A stretch of 64,000 nucleotides of DNA from Pipra filicauda (taxonomy: Eukaryota > Chordata > Aves > Passeriformes > Pipridae). The notes under the pieces are model-generated. The model made no database searches, was not told where the DNA came from, and saw only the letters and a program-made list of their open reading frames with translations. The stretch is taken from contig NW_024104331.1 of the NCBI RefSeq assembly GCF_003945595.2, positions 248,001 through 312,000 on the forward strand, given 5' to 3'. The translations under genes and the position numbers were made by a program. Below are positions 43,646 to 56,500 of the stretch, one piece after another; within the stretch, counting starts at the first letter, position 1, and each line of letters opens with the position of its first letter.

Positions 43646-45394
43646 TTCAAACACCCTGAAATAGTTTTGGACGGTTCAGAGCCCGGAGTTTGCACTGGAG
43701 ATTACATAAGGTGAGATCACTGCTGGGCTCAGAACATGCAAAATGGAAACAACTACAGCTTAAACCGAGTATTTTTCTGCCTGTCCCAGGGAGATTTCAC
43801 AGGCATCTGTCACCACAGCCAAGCTGAAACCTGACCCTGCTCTGTCAGACCAGGGGGGCCGATCGAAACAGCGGGGCCTTGCTGGAGTCTGCTGGAAGGT
43901 TGTTCGGTCCCGCTGGCTGCAGGGATGGAGAAAGTGAGTCCAAGGATTGTCATGCTGTTGAGCAAAACCAGAGGGGAGCTACTCACAGCTTCCTGCAGCT
44001 CTGCCTGCAAATCCCAAATGGCAGCCCGGGATCATGTGCCGAGCCCGTGCGCTGCACAGATGGTGTGTGCACACACCGGCGCCGGGTCTGGTGGTTTTGT
44101 GGGATCGCCTCACTGGGCACCCCCATGAAGGAGCCAGGGAATCCCAGACATGGAGCAGGCCCCTTCTCCCCCAGGCCTGCATCCTCTTGCCACATTTGGA
44201 CAGGACAAATTGTAGGCACGGGGAAGAACTGCCTGGAAAACCCCAGGTACGTGGTGACTTTGGTACTGGTGTGGTGGGATCCCAGTAGTGCCACTTGTCT
44301 CCTGAGATCCAGGACGGATCCCAGAAGCGTATTCAGGCTCTTTATGTGGCATCACGTGTATATATTTATTTATTCCCTCCACAATAGAAAACCTCTGTGT
44401 TATTTTGACTTTATAAAAACCACTCATAACCATTTTAATTTAAGCGCCCAAGGCTACTCTCTTGTTTTTTGTGACCGAAATCCCAGCAGATATAACACTT
44501 CTGGAAAATATCAGGGAGTCAATGTCTTTTTTTTTTTTTCCCTCCCCTCATGTCAAAGGTTAACTTAAAATATTAATGCTGCAAAGATTCATTTAAGATA
44601 TGAAAACTGTTCAGGCAAGAATACATGTACATATTGTAATTACTTCCTTTTTCTTACAATTAATGTAATTGGATTATATTTAATGAGCTATTTACATTTA
44701 ATAATTAAGAAAAGACTTATCTTTCCAGTATTCCCCAAGTGCAGCAGAAGGGTGGGGGCACTCAGAGCTGTGATATAATTATCTAGGCGTGAGTGGAAAC
44801 CGAAAGAGCAGTTGAGCTCTATAGAAAACACTTGGAACTGGTTCGTTCCTACTCTTTCATTAATCAAAATAGTTTAGTGTGTGGCAAAGAAGGGAAGGCT
44901 GAGCTTAGCTGCAAATGAGACAGAGTTTAGCTGCTGAAAAGGAAGGTTAAAATATGCTCGAACTTAAGGGATAAATCATTTGGGGGGGAAAAAAACCACC
45001 CCACTCCCTCTCTTTCCGTATTAATTACTGAGCGCTGCCCGGGAACGGGAATGTGCTGATGTATTGTGAGTTGTGCTTTGTTAGTGCGACAGGCACAAGC
45101 CTTCCCTGGCTGAGGAGGCTGCTGGGAAGGAGAGGAGGCAAACCCGCTCTCCTCATTAGCGGGAATTCAGCCCGGGATTGAGCCAGTCAGTGCTGTTTGC
45201 TCCGGGAGCTGGGCCGTGGGTCTGCGCAGGCATTCTCACAGCCAGAGGGCTGAATTCCTGCAGGACCTCCACAGGGAGCCATGGGGAAGGACACAGCTTG
45301 TCTTCTCCACCTAAATTGTGTCCTTCTCCTCAAGACCTTTTTGAAGTGAATTCGGTGCTGTTACGGACTTTAAGCCTTGGAAAATTCTGCTCCG

Positions 45395-45875
45395 CTCAGG
45401 TGAGACCCACCTGCAGAGCTGCCTCCAGCTCGGCACAGGAAGGACATGGAGCTGTTGGAGAGAGCCCAGAGGAGGCCATGGAGATGCTCTGAGGGCTGGA
45501 GCCCCTCTGCTCTGGAGCCAGGCTGGGAGAGCTGGGGGGGTTCACCTGGAGGAGAGAAGGCTCCAGGGAGAGCTGAGAGCCCCTTGCAGGGCCTAAAGGG
45601 GCTCCAGGAGAGCTGGAGAGGGACTGGGGACAAGGGATGGAGGGACAGGACACAGGGAATGGCTTCAAACTGAAAGAGTAGGTTTGAGGCCCTGGCCCAG
45701 GTTGCCCAGAGAAGCTGTGGCTGCCCCTGGATCCCTGGGAGTGTGCAAGGCCAGGTTGGATGGGACTTGGAGCAACCTGGGCTAGTGGAAGGTGTCCTTG
45801 CCCATGGCAGGAGGATGGAACAAGATGAGTTTTAGTGTCCTTTCAAACTGAAACCATTCCAGGATTCTAGGACTG
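45395..45875 (+). mobile_element. CR1 LINE 3' segment, ~480 bp
   Basis: The order of segments matches the 43.1-kb copy. A stretch of about 88 bases (GAGCTGAGAGCCCCTTGC onward, from about 45571) is identical in both. It ends at AACCATTCCAGGATTCTAGG. Confidence 0.93.
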
Positions 45876-46727
45876 AAACCTGCCCACTGCCCAGGCACCT
45901 CCCCACCTACTCCTAAAACATTTTAGAACCTCTCAGGGTTTTTCCGTGTCTGAGTACACCCAAGCTACCTGTTGATTGACGCTCGTGATGCCACTCTGCG
46001 TTGTCACTGCCCTTGTATCCTTGCCCAAATTATTCACAGGTTTAGCAGAGAGCATTCTACTCCCTTTGCTGCTCCTGTTTCCTAGGAAGCAACAAAGCCA
46101 GAGCTCTTGTGGCGCTGAAGGAGCCCTGCCTCTCTCTGCTGATGTACACCCTCACGGCAAAGACCTTGAAACCTTTCTGTTCCGGAGCTTTAATTCCTGT
46201 TTAATCAATAGTTCTGTATTCTGAGAATCAAATCCCTGTGACAGCTCTCTTTAATTGAGCTAAACTGCCTTTCTCTTGTCACATCTCTTCTAGAGTTTTA
46301 TTTAAATGCATTTGTTCTGCCTGTATCCTAGTCAGGTATTGATAGGAACACCAGGTGACCCTCTTTGTTTAACTTGTTTTTCAGCTAAATGAATGGAAAC
46401 ATTAATTAGTGCAACGGTGTGTTTTTTAGGGATTAAAAAAATAAAAGTCCAGGTCAAACTGCTGGCTGTATTAGCACTCCAGCAGAAGCCAGGAGGATCT
46501 GTACGTTCCCCATTAGTGACACCCCCATCCTTCCACCCCCAGCTTGATTTCTGCCAGCAGCTCCGAGCGAGTCCCTCTCCAGGAGAGCAGCCTGGTATTT
46601 ATTCCGGCAAGATCATCTTCAGCAAAGCCGATAACAAAAAAGTTTAAAAGGAAGAGCCAAATTTTCAGTCACACCTGTGCAATCCCCTTGAGGGCAGTAA
46701 ATGATGATGATAATGCATGAGCCAGAC

Positions 46728-46751
46728 AAAAAAAAAAAAAAAAAAAAAAAA
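46728..46751. repeat. Poly(A) tract
   Basis: About 24 A residues. No retrogene body was recognised upstream. Confidence 0.9.
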
Positions 46752-47657
46752 GAGAGGCAGAAAATGGCTTTCTGAGCCTCTTTTGCATTTTTCAGAGCCA
46801 GCAGACTGGAGAGGGGAAAAAAAAGGGTATTTTTACTCCGGGAACGGAGCGGGCTGGGTGTTTGTTGTCTCAAGGACTCCGCGGTGTGCTGTACAATGGC
46901 TCGTTATGCCGCGGGATCAGGGCTGACGTTCCCCCCCGGTGTGTCGGAACATCGCTGTGGAAATGGGCAGCGGCTGCTCTTGCCCCACGTTGTTGCCCAA
47001 ACAGCCTCTTTCGTAAGGCTGGCAGATCTGATCTGCAGAGTTCTGCTCCCGGCGATTGGAGTGGGTTGGTAATGCACAGAGGGGTTATGGAGGCCGGTTT
47101 TTGGGATCAGCTCGGTGTGTTCCCCTGACAGCCCCCCAGGGTTTTTGCTGGATCCCGCTTCAGGAGGGCTTTTGTGTAATGGTGGGTGAGAACACAGCAT
47201 GCCCTTCCCATCCCACCGGCTGGTGAGGGATGGTGGGCAGCGTGTTCCCTGGTGCCCTCGGGGGTTTTTACCCGTCCATCTCCCCGTGTTTTTTTGGGAG
47301 AATAGCCCACTGTGAAAGGAAGCAGCCCTGCAGCTGCCCTTCACTGCTGACTCCTGCTCAGCTGCTGGCAGGCAGGGCTGGTAATGACAGATGAGCCTGT
47401 GACGCGTTTTTGGGAATGAATACTTGTTACAGCTGGCGGGATGGAGTAGTTTGTGGCATCACATGGCAGTTTGCTCTATAATTTCGCTCCCTATTGCTCG
47501 GATGCAGCACTGATTGCTGGGTCTCTCTCCGAGCGTGGAACTGGAGCATTTCTGATTGCTGCATCCCACTTCTCTGTGGCTGCATTGTGAGCTTGGATAT
47601 AGCCCTGAGCACTCAGCAGAGCCTTCTGCTGATTTCCCCCCCCCTCAGTTCTCCCTC

Positions 47658-47677
47658 TGTGTGTGTGTGTGTGTGTG
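47658..47677. repeat. (GT)n microsatellite
   Basis: Ten GT units. Confidence 0.95.
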
Positions 47678-50600
47678 GCTGCTGCTTCCCTTTCTGCAAG
47701 TCTTTTGGGGTTACATAAAAGCCAGTCTCTTTCTGGCCATTACAGCTACATGGGGGAGTAGTTACTGCTGAGAGAAGCTTGAAATTTGAAGCAGAGTTGT
47801 CACAGACATTAGAAAGAACAGTCGGTCTGCGTTGGCAAGCTACTGAGTTAAGTCTTATTTCATACTGATGGGAATTTCAGATCTGATTATCTCCTTTCTC
47901 CCTCATTCCCAAACCTGCTGGTGTGCCTAATCCCCTGATGGGCCCTCCTAAAGGCAGCTCTCCAAGGGGCTTAGCTGAAGGCTTGGTCTCCTTGACTGTG
48001 CTGCTTGTTTGTGTCCAGGCAGAGGATTTTGTAAGGGTGGTTGGTCACCCTGACGTACTTGGAAATCAAGCCTAAATTCCCTCCCCTTCCCCCAAAAAAG
48101 CTCCCTGCCCTCCTTAGGTGCTTTGTGCTACACCAGACACTATGACAGATGATCTCACTGCTGGGGTCCAGATTTATTTGCAGATGGTCCCTGATCTAAG
48201 AGGTTGTGTGTCACATTGAGCGGGGAATTACCCAGGTGACTCCCAGTAACGCTATGCTAACTGGTCAAATACCAGTGAGGAGAACCCGCCAGATCTCTCC
48301 CTCCAACTCACCTGTTATTTACAGCTCTTTGTGTGCATTGTTGGAGTCCTGCCTGCCTTCTCTGCACCACCACGGTGACTGTGCTATCCACAAAAAAAAC
48401 CCCCCCAAACCCGGGTCTGGTTCCTCCCTTGCTGTGCAGCACTGTTTTCTGCTCGGCTCCAAAGTGCTTGTTAAGGAGTATTTGCTCCGAGTTGCTGCTT
48501 TCAGTTGACAGAACTCGCCTTGGAAAGCAAATACTCAACCCTAAAACAGCCCTGTATTGCTTCTCAATACTTGTAATCAAAGTCTGTCTCCTTCATTGTC
48601 CCTAACAATTGTCCAATTTTACTGTGCCAGCCCCATTTATTAAAAATAGTCAATAAGGCGCAGCTTTGTGCGAGGGGTTTATAGACTGGCAGTTCCTGTT
48701 TGAAACAAACCAATTGTGCTTGACTCTAATCCAGAACTGGGATTCCTGAGTGATCTGCTGCAGCAGAGCTCATGGGGAGAGCGGTCGATGGCTTGCTGAT
48801 AGGAAATCTTGGAGCAGCACACTTATCTGGGATTTACCTCAGGCTTTGCTCAAAGCACTGCATTCGGAAAGGCAAAAATTGCAAGCTGCATTTCCCCCCC
48901 ACCCCCCTCCTTTTTGGGTGTGTTTTGGGCCATGCTCGTTCCCCAGTGCCCCAAGAGTATTTACAGAACTAATTGCCAAAGTCGGAATCCTCTTAAAAAC
49001 TGGTGAGCAGGACGTTCAAGGTGAGAATTTATTGTGGAGGGAGCGAGGTGTGAGATGGGCGGCCATGGGAAGAAGCTCTGCACGTGGATCCTGCTTTCTT
49101 GGAGAAACACGAGGCATCCAAGACCACGACGAGTGCGGCGACAAAGCTCAGGAGTTGTCAGGAAGGGTGAGCCCAGGAAACGAGGTGCCAGTTGTGGCTG
49201 GAAGATCAGTAGGAATGTAGGAGCGGTGAGTTCAGCTTCCAGGGCTTTTGTCGTGCTCAGCAAACTTTTTCTCTGGGCTGGAGCGGGCCAGGGCTCGGCA
49301 GCGCCTGCGTAAGCATTTCGGGAGAGGGGAAATGATGAGGAATCCTGGCAATGGCCGGCTGGGGAGGTGGGGATCGGAGCTGCGGGGCGAAGCCGGGCTT
49401 TGCGGAGGGTTCGGCGTTTAGTCACTGCCGTCACAACAGGACTTGGAGCCTTCTGTGGTTCAAGTCGTGACTTGGAGGCTTCAGAGGAAATGCTTGGGAG
49501 CAGGTAGGAAGGGGCTGGTTCGAGTGAGAGTGGAAAATCATTTGTTAGTGTGTCAGAAGCCTTGTTTCTAAGAAGGTGTGAAGCACGGTGGTTGGGAGGA
49601 TGACTCTTTTGAACATCATTGATGCAAGGTTTGTGGATTTTCCTTATGGCTCTCCCAGCCAGCAGAGATCACTGAACTTCTTGCCTCGCACCGTGTTGCA
49701 ATTTGAAGACTTCCTTAGTTTTCCATATTCATCAGGAATCTGTTGCAGACAGTTTTCTGTTTCTAAACGCAGTTTCCTTTTACTTTTAACATACTTGGTG
49801 TCCTCTCCCATTACACTATGATCAAGGCAGGTCCTCTGTGCCCACGTCATTCTTGCAACTTCTTAAAAACAGTGTCCACGCCCCAAAACTCTACTCCTGA
49901 AACAAATCTAATCTCCAGCGTTCATAAACAAATGGAAACGCTTATCTTTGCCCCGAAGATAAGGATTTTCGGCCTTGCAATTCATTTAAGTTGCATGTGA
50001 ATGGTAGGATTTAGTTATAATGTATGGTGTGCGGTGGTTGTGTGACAGTGACTAATGCCTGATGACCAGGCTGGCCAGCCGGGGTGGAATTCTGCTGTGC
50101 TGTCATGCCCTGAGCACAGAAAGTGAAGCGCTTCTGGATGGCCCGTGCCTGGCACTGTGCTGTCAATCGGCTCCTTAATGACTCTCTTAAAGAATAAAAG
50201 CAGGAGCCTCCCGGAAAGCTCTTTTAGCTCCGTCCCTTCTTTCATTTACCGTGTCTCCTCCCTGCCCCCAGTTCATGCCTTGCGCTGGGCTCCAGTGTTT
50301 TGCTTCCTCTTCCTCCTTCCCCCTCTGCTCTCACACCTTGTGCTTTTCCACACCTGGTTTTCTGCCCTGCCTGACTCCTGCTTTCGAAATACACCACTTA
50401 TTTTCCAATCCACGCTATTAATCTTTGTCCCACCTACTCAGGAGGCATGAAGGTTTTACAGGAGCCCATTAGCTGTTATCTCTATCCCTCCCCTCCGAAC
50501 ACTCCGGGGAAAAACAAGGTCTAACGACATTCTTTTAGGGGGGCATCGACTGCTCTTTTTGCTCGTGTGGGTCCCAGATTTCCTTCCTAAAACCTCGAAG

Positions 50601-51764
50601 CTCCTCGTCCTGCTCGGAGGAGGGGAATTTTTGCTTTAAAACGCCTCTTACCCCCAGAAGCTGCTGGGAGAGCAGGGTGGTTGTCCACAGCCCATCCTGC
50701 CCTCCTTGCCTTGCTCCTCTCCAGTGCTCCAGAGGGTTAATCCCGTAGTTTGCTGGATCCTGGCTGGTTTTAGGGGCAGCAGGGCCGTCCCCGTGGCCTT
50801 GGGAAGCCCGAGGAGGCTGTGGTGGCGATCACGAGGGCGAAACTCTCGGTTCTGCAGTGGAGTGTGGCTGTGCCCGGAGGGTGGGGGTGGCTGGCAGGAT
50901 GAGCTGGGCTATGAAGGGAGTGTTTTTCTTAGCCCTTATCTCTGCTGTCTTGCACCGGTGCAGATTGGTGCTGTACGGGTGCTCTACCATTGTTTTTCGT
51001 TTAAAAACAGCAATTTTCCCCACTACTCCTTGCTTTTAGTTTCAAAGCATGCTTTGAAGGCAAACACTTTTGGGGTGGCTGTACATAGGCAACGCATTCT
51101 GAGCCTTTTTTTTGTGGGTATTTGTGGCACTGCTCCGTTTTCTACCCTGTTTTCCCCATCCTTGCAGGGATCAGTGCTACCTGTGTCTATCTGACCACGC
51201 TACCCATCATCTTCAGGGGGCTTTTTTTGTCTCTTTTTATACAGTGTGCTCACATCTCACCCCCCACTTCCAGGCTTATTTTTTCCTCTTGCTGTTTTCC
51301 TTCTGTCTGTCCTACACCTTGGAAGGTTTCCAGCCAGGCTGTCCACTCCGGCTCTGCAGATCCCACCGCGTGTGCTCCCTGGCCGAGCCCTGGGGAAGCA
51401 CGGGGGAGAAAAGCTGGATGCAGGCAGCCTGCAAATGCTGCCTTGTTTATGAGAGCTGCTTCTTGGTGCAGACTGCAGTCTGGGGGGAGCTGGGAAAGTT
51501 TGTCTGGCATGAAGCACTAAAGCTGACAAAAGATTGTAGGGCTTGGGCTGGAATCGATAAAACACAGGGTGTTGGGAAGCGAAGGTCAGAGCCCTTCCTT
51601 AGTTCACCCTGTTCTTTAAATATCCTGGTGGCTGTGGCAGTGCTTGGACACGGTGAAGAACAACGTGGACTTGATCCTCAGAGGGTCTTGCTTTTATTTA
51701 TTTGGATGCAGATCTCCCTGTTCTATGCAGTGTCTGGTTTCAGAGACCCTTTTCCGTGCAGCCT

Positions 51765-51870
51765 GTTCTAGTGGAAGGTGTCCCTGCCCAGGGCGTTGGA
51801 ACGAGATGATCTCTAAGGTCCCTTCCAACCCAAACCATCCTGTGATTCTCTGATTCTGTGAAATCCCTCG
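51765..51870 (+). mobile_element. CR1 LINE 3'-end fragment
   Basis: Short sense tail: CTAGTGGAAGGTGTCCCTGC, TCTCTAAGGTCCCTTCCAAC, then CTGTGATTCTCTGATTCTGT. Confidence 0.9.
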
Positions 51871-52597
51871 TGTAGAGATGTTGCAAAATGGCAGCAACCT
51901 GCATCTGCTTGTCTGGGAGATATCCCAGCGCCGGGTGCTGCGGCTCTTGAACTCCTCTGCCTTAATGGGTCAAATTTAGCAATTCAAAATCTGGCTGGTG
52001 AGGTAATTAGGAGGGATAATGCCCACTTCTTCCTCTTAACACCCTGATAGAAAAGCATCCAGGAAGGACTCCTGGACCTCAAAGATAAGCTGCCAGCTGC
52101 CACAGAGACTATCAGAGGGTGGCTCAAAGTCAAGAGCAAACAGCTGATTTTTTCTGGTTCTTGGGCTTTTGCTGGTGGTGACAGGAAGCCATGTTCCCCA
52201 AGCTGTTCGCTTCCTGTTTTATTTTTACACCCAGCCCGAGCAGATCCGCATGCCTATCACATGGGAGCTGCCTGCTTCTCTTGGGTTGTTCCTCAGCTGA
52301 CCTAGAAAAGTGATTCTTTCCCCTTCTAAATTAATCAAGAAGTTGGGATGTATTTGCTTTCACTTAGTCCTAAAGATTTCAGGCGTGTCTCATGCTCCTT
52401 GTAGTGAGCTGGTCACCCAGGATTCCTCCTCTCTCTTGGAGCTGGACGATCCAGGAGGGAGCTGTTTGTTGCTTCAGCGTTTGGGCCTGTTAGCAAAGGA
52501 GATTTTTGTGAGTTCACGGCACTGACCTGCACATAAAAGCATTTTCTGTCCAAAGTGTAACTTCCGGACACTCCGTTTTCTTCAGGTTTTTTATTTC

Positions 52598-52621
52598 TTT
52601 TTTTTTTTTTTTTTTTTTTTT
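52598..52621. repeat. Poly(T) tract
   Basis: About 24 T residues. Confidence 0.9.
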
Positions 52622-52937
52622 AAAGAACTGGAAGTTTGTCCTGCCTGTTGTACAATCAATCTTGACTTCTCCCTGAGCGCGCTCCAGTCCTGCATCCTGA
52701 GCAGAGCTCCCTCAGCCTTAAACTGCTCTAGCACGAAAACAATGGTCCAGTGTAAACCTCATCCCCGGGGGATTTCCCAAGGGAAGAGGGGTGCAGCCTG
52801 CAGGATAAGGAACAGTCACCAGAAAGTTTCCTGGTCAGCTGCAAGCGCTTCCTGTTGTTCCAGGAGGGCCCTGTCTGCTGCTCCAGGAGAGAGGCACCGC
52901 GTGTGCTTTGGTGTGCTGGGAGAAGCTGTTCTGTTCC

Positions 52938-52977
52938 TTTTTTTTTTTTTTTTTCCTTTTCCTTTTTTTTTTTTTTT
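52938..52977. repeat. T-rich tract
   Basis: Two T runs of about 15-17 are separated by CCTTTTCC. Confidence 0.9.
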
Positions 52978-53409
52978 CGATAATGACATCTCCCATCTTC
53001 CTCTCCTCGGTTTAAGCAACTATTGATTGCAAGTTTGAAATGTTTGTGAAGAAGAGCTTGTAAGAGTCACGCAGGAGGCTGCGCGTGAGCGCGGGAGGAA
53101 GGAGACCACGGATGGGTAGGAAGGGAAGGAACAAGGGCTGCGTGTGGGCGAAGATGTGGAGTTCTCCATCTCTGCCTCTGTACCTGAGCTGGTGGGGCTC
53201 TGCTGTCACTGCCAGTGAGAGAACAGCAGGATCTTTATTTCTGATGAACCAGTTTTCTCAGGGTGGGGAGCGGGGGGGGGGGCAGCGAAGGCTTATAAAT
53301 AAAGCCATTCGAGAGCAGGAAAAACGAACACCATGGCTCTGGTGTGCCTGGAATTTGCGGTTGAGTAATCCTTTCCTGTTTCTTTTTTGGGTTGTTTTTC
53401 ATCTTTCAG

Positions 53410-53563
53410 AACAGTGCCTGAAGCAGGTCCACCATGCCGTTAGTAACGAGGAACATTGAGCCAAGGCACCTGTGCCGTCAGACGTTGCCTAGCGTTCGGA
53501 GCGAGCTGGAATGCGTGACCAACATCACCCTGGCAAATGTCATTCGACAGCTGGGCAGCCTGA
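53410..53563 (+). CDS. WASF2: WASF2 exon 2 (first coding exon; CDS from 53434)
   Basis: The acceptor CATCTTTCAG ends at 53409 and the donor CTGA followed by GTGAGT is at 53564. A 24-nt leader precedes ATG. It encodes residues 1-43 plus one base of codon 44, including [18 protein letters not shown]. Confidence 0.96.
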
Positions 53564-56500
53564 GTGAGTACCATGGCGAGCCTGCGCGTTGCCCTCAGGA
53601 GTCGCTACTGCTCTTTATTTAGCTCCCTTTCTACTCTCGTGTTCCTATTTCTCCCCCATCTGCCTTCCCTGGGTAATGCTAAAATGTTTTCCTAAAGAAA
53701 TCCGATGCTAATTTCATATCCCCGGTCCCACTGCCTTCCTATCTAGGAGAAAATGGGGAGGGGGGTGTGTGTGGATGTGTGTGTGTGTGTGAGAGAGAGA
53801 GGCTGCAGTGAAACTGCAGATGGAAGGATGGAGCACAACTCAGGCTTGTAAAATGGGAGGCTCTCGGAGCAGCCGGGATCTTGTGTCAGAGAACGTGCCT
53901 GTAATTGCACGAGCTACTAAATGGAGCTTGACTCTGTTGAATCTGCACCATGTCAGTAGTCTTATTTATAATGAAAGATAATTAAAGCCCCCACGCAGAA
54001 GCTCCTGTTTGCCCCTGCTGCTGTTTGTTGTGTCGTGAGACCCAAAGACCCGTCTGAGCCAAGCGGTGCCTCTGGAGCGTCGGGGGCTTGAGGCTGCTCT
54101 GAAATGGCAGCAGGAGCTGGAGCAATGCCTGGCTCAGCTCTCCAGTGGGCTGACCCATAGCCTTGGAAAAGCTGGAGGGAAAACACGGGCCTACATGCCC
54201 TAGGAAAAATGAAGAGTTAATTGTGGTCTCTCCGGGATGACTCTGTACTCTGTTGAAATGCTCTGGGTTCTGATTAACCACCTTTGTCCTTGAAGCGAGA
54301 CTTTGATAATCAAATTAATCTATTGTTTAGCTTCTCCGTGGTGTTTGCAAGCCCTTCTGCTTGCTCTGCAAAGCAGGCCCCTTGTTTTCCGCCATGTGGC
54401 AGGGAAAGTTTGGGTGCAGCCTCTTTCCAGCAGTGCAAACCATGGCTGTCACTGAAATCTGGGCCCGTGTTTGCTGCCAGTCTGTGTCACATTCTGTTGG
54501 GTTGGAGAAATGTCACTGCACAGGCGAGACCAGGCTCTGTGCTCGTGTTCAACTGGCCCTTGGTGTTCATTTGTTAGGTCTGGTAGCCAAGATGGTTGTG
54601 GAGTGTGAGTAAAATCCATCTCGTGCATGTGAAATGGTGAGGAAGGAGGCAGTAAAGCTGTGCAAATCCCAGCTGCAGGGAAAGCTTATCCCAGTCCAGA
54701 GACACTCCCTGGGTTAGTGTGACAGAGCCCTGCCCAGATCCTGCAGGTTTAGACCTTTGCACAGCTCAGATATTCAAAGCTTCTCTGCTTCTGAAGCGCT
54801 GGGAGCCAAATTGCAGCCTGGTTTCTCCCTGGGGAAGGTACCCTGGGAGCTGGGATGTGGGGAGGAGGTGGGAGCTGGTACCTGGAGGAGAAACTGTGGA
54901 GAGGTGGCTCCTGCTGACACTCGGTGTGAGGGGGGAGCCAGGCAGGTGGGGAGGAAATGCTGAGCACCATCCGCTTCCCCAGGGTCAGCAGTACTTTAAA
55001 TAAAGCAATATTTAGCCTGCACTTGCACCCAAATGCCCAAACTCCTGCCCCCCACCCTTTCCTCTCTCTTCCAAAAAACAAACCCGCTCTTTCCTTGTAC
55101 CTTGACTGTTACAGGAACGCAGAGCGGGTTCAGTAGGCTGTGACAGCCCTGTCAAGTGAATAATCAGCCATGCCTGGTGCACCACAGTCTCTTTACAAAG
55201 ATGCAAACATAAATCTTGTCAAACTTTCATATTCCAGTGAGTTTACCCTTCGTTACTATCGCAGCTGGGAGCACTTTGTATAAGTCGACTGCGCGGTTTT
55301 GTGTGATTTTATAGAATCCACAAGCTAAAGATGGAAGGACCTATTAAATCATGCCGTCTGTCTTCCTGCCAGTGCATGACAAAGATAATTCTGATTGTAA
55401 GCTGCGCTTTTGCAGTCAAAGTAACTAAACTAAAAAATTAATCTCTGTCTTGCCCCGTCTGAAAGTGTGTGTGAAGCACAGCCGGCGTGTGATAACTCCA
55501 GGTGCACTTACACAGGCAAGGGAACACAGACCATCCCTTCTTCTCCCTCCGGGGTCATGACCAGTATATAAAATGCTGTTATATATTACTTTACACTTGA
55601 AAAATACTTTGCAAACCAAGGACTTCATTTCCCCCCCCCCCCGAGTGCTTTTTTGCAGTTCCTTGTGAAATTCAGAAAGTATTTTCACTTCTCATGAAAG
55701 TAGAAACCGAATTACAACTTTTCTTTTTTTGAGCTGTTGCTGGAAGGTTTCAGATTTTCCCACAGATAAATTTTTACTCTCTTTGGTCAAATAGGAGAGC
55801 TGGTCTGTGCTGATGTTGAACACGGAGAGGGCAAGAGCTACCTGGCCCTTGGGCCTCCAGAAATAAAATCCTTCTCATGAGTTTGGGGAAAGCTGCTTGG
55901 GCTTGTTAATGGCTCATCTGTGGAGTCTGTACGGTCTGGGAGGGTGGAAGGAAGAGGTCAGTTGAAGTTAACCTCCAGCATTTGCTTTCTACAAACACTT
56001 GGAGCTTGGCATTGCCACCAAAAGGGGTGGAGGAGGTTGAATTTTAACCTGGCCGGTTCCCCGTGCTTGGCAGTGTAAAGAGATCTCCTGGGAGCAGGAA
56101 CAAGGAGCTCTGGGAGCAGGAACAGAGCTGATATGTTGGGTTAGATAGCTGGGAGTGTTTGTGCAACCGGGCTTTGGGGGATGCCCTTGCCTTGCCTTGT
56201 GCAAGGGGCGCTCGTCTCTCTGATGAGACTCTGCAGACAACCGCATTTTCCAAAGTTAGACTTCCAACTGGTTATCCTCTCCTGAATGTCGGCGAGGATC
56301 CTTGGGAGTAACAGATTCCAGAGCAAACTGTTGACCATATGATGATGCACTTCAAAACCAGGCTGCTTATTGGGAGCAGCCTTGTACTCAGCAGCCGTGG
56401 CTGGAAATGTTTCCCATCAGTGGGAACGCCACGGGCCCATGTCTGCTGTCGGTGCCAAGCCTGTCCTCGGCGTGGTTGGGGCTCCCTGGCTTGGGTCGTG

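Larger units (their letters stand above)
36589..53409 (+). other. WASF2: WASF2 intron 1 (about 16.8 kb)
   Basis: The donor GTGAGT lies at 36589 and the acceptor TTGTTTTTCATCTTTCAG ends at 53409. Base composition drops to near-average AT content and minisatellites nearly vanish. The content is five CR1 fragments, simple repeats and unique sequence. No further exon was identified, although alternative first exons cannot be excluded. Confidence 0.65.
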
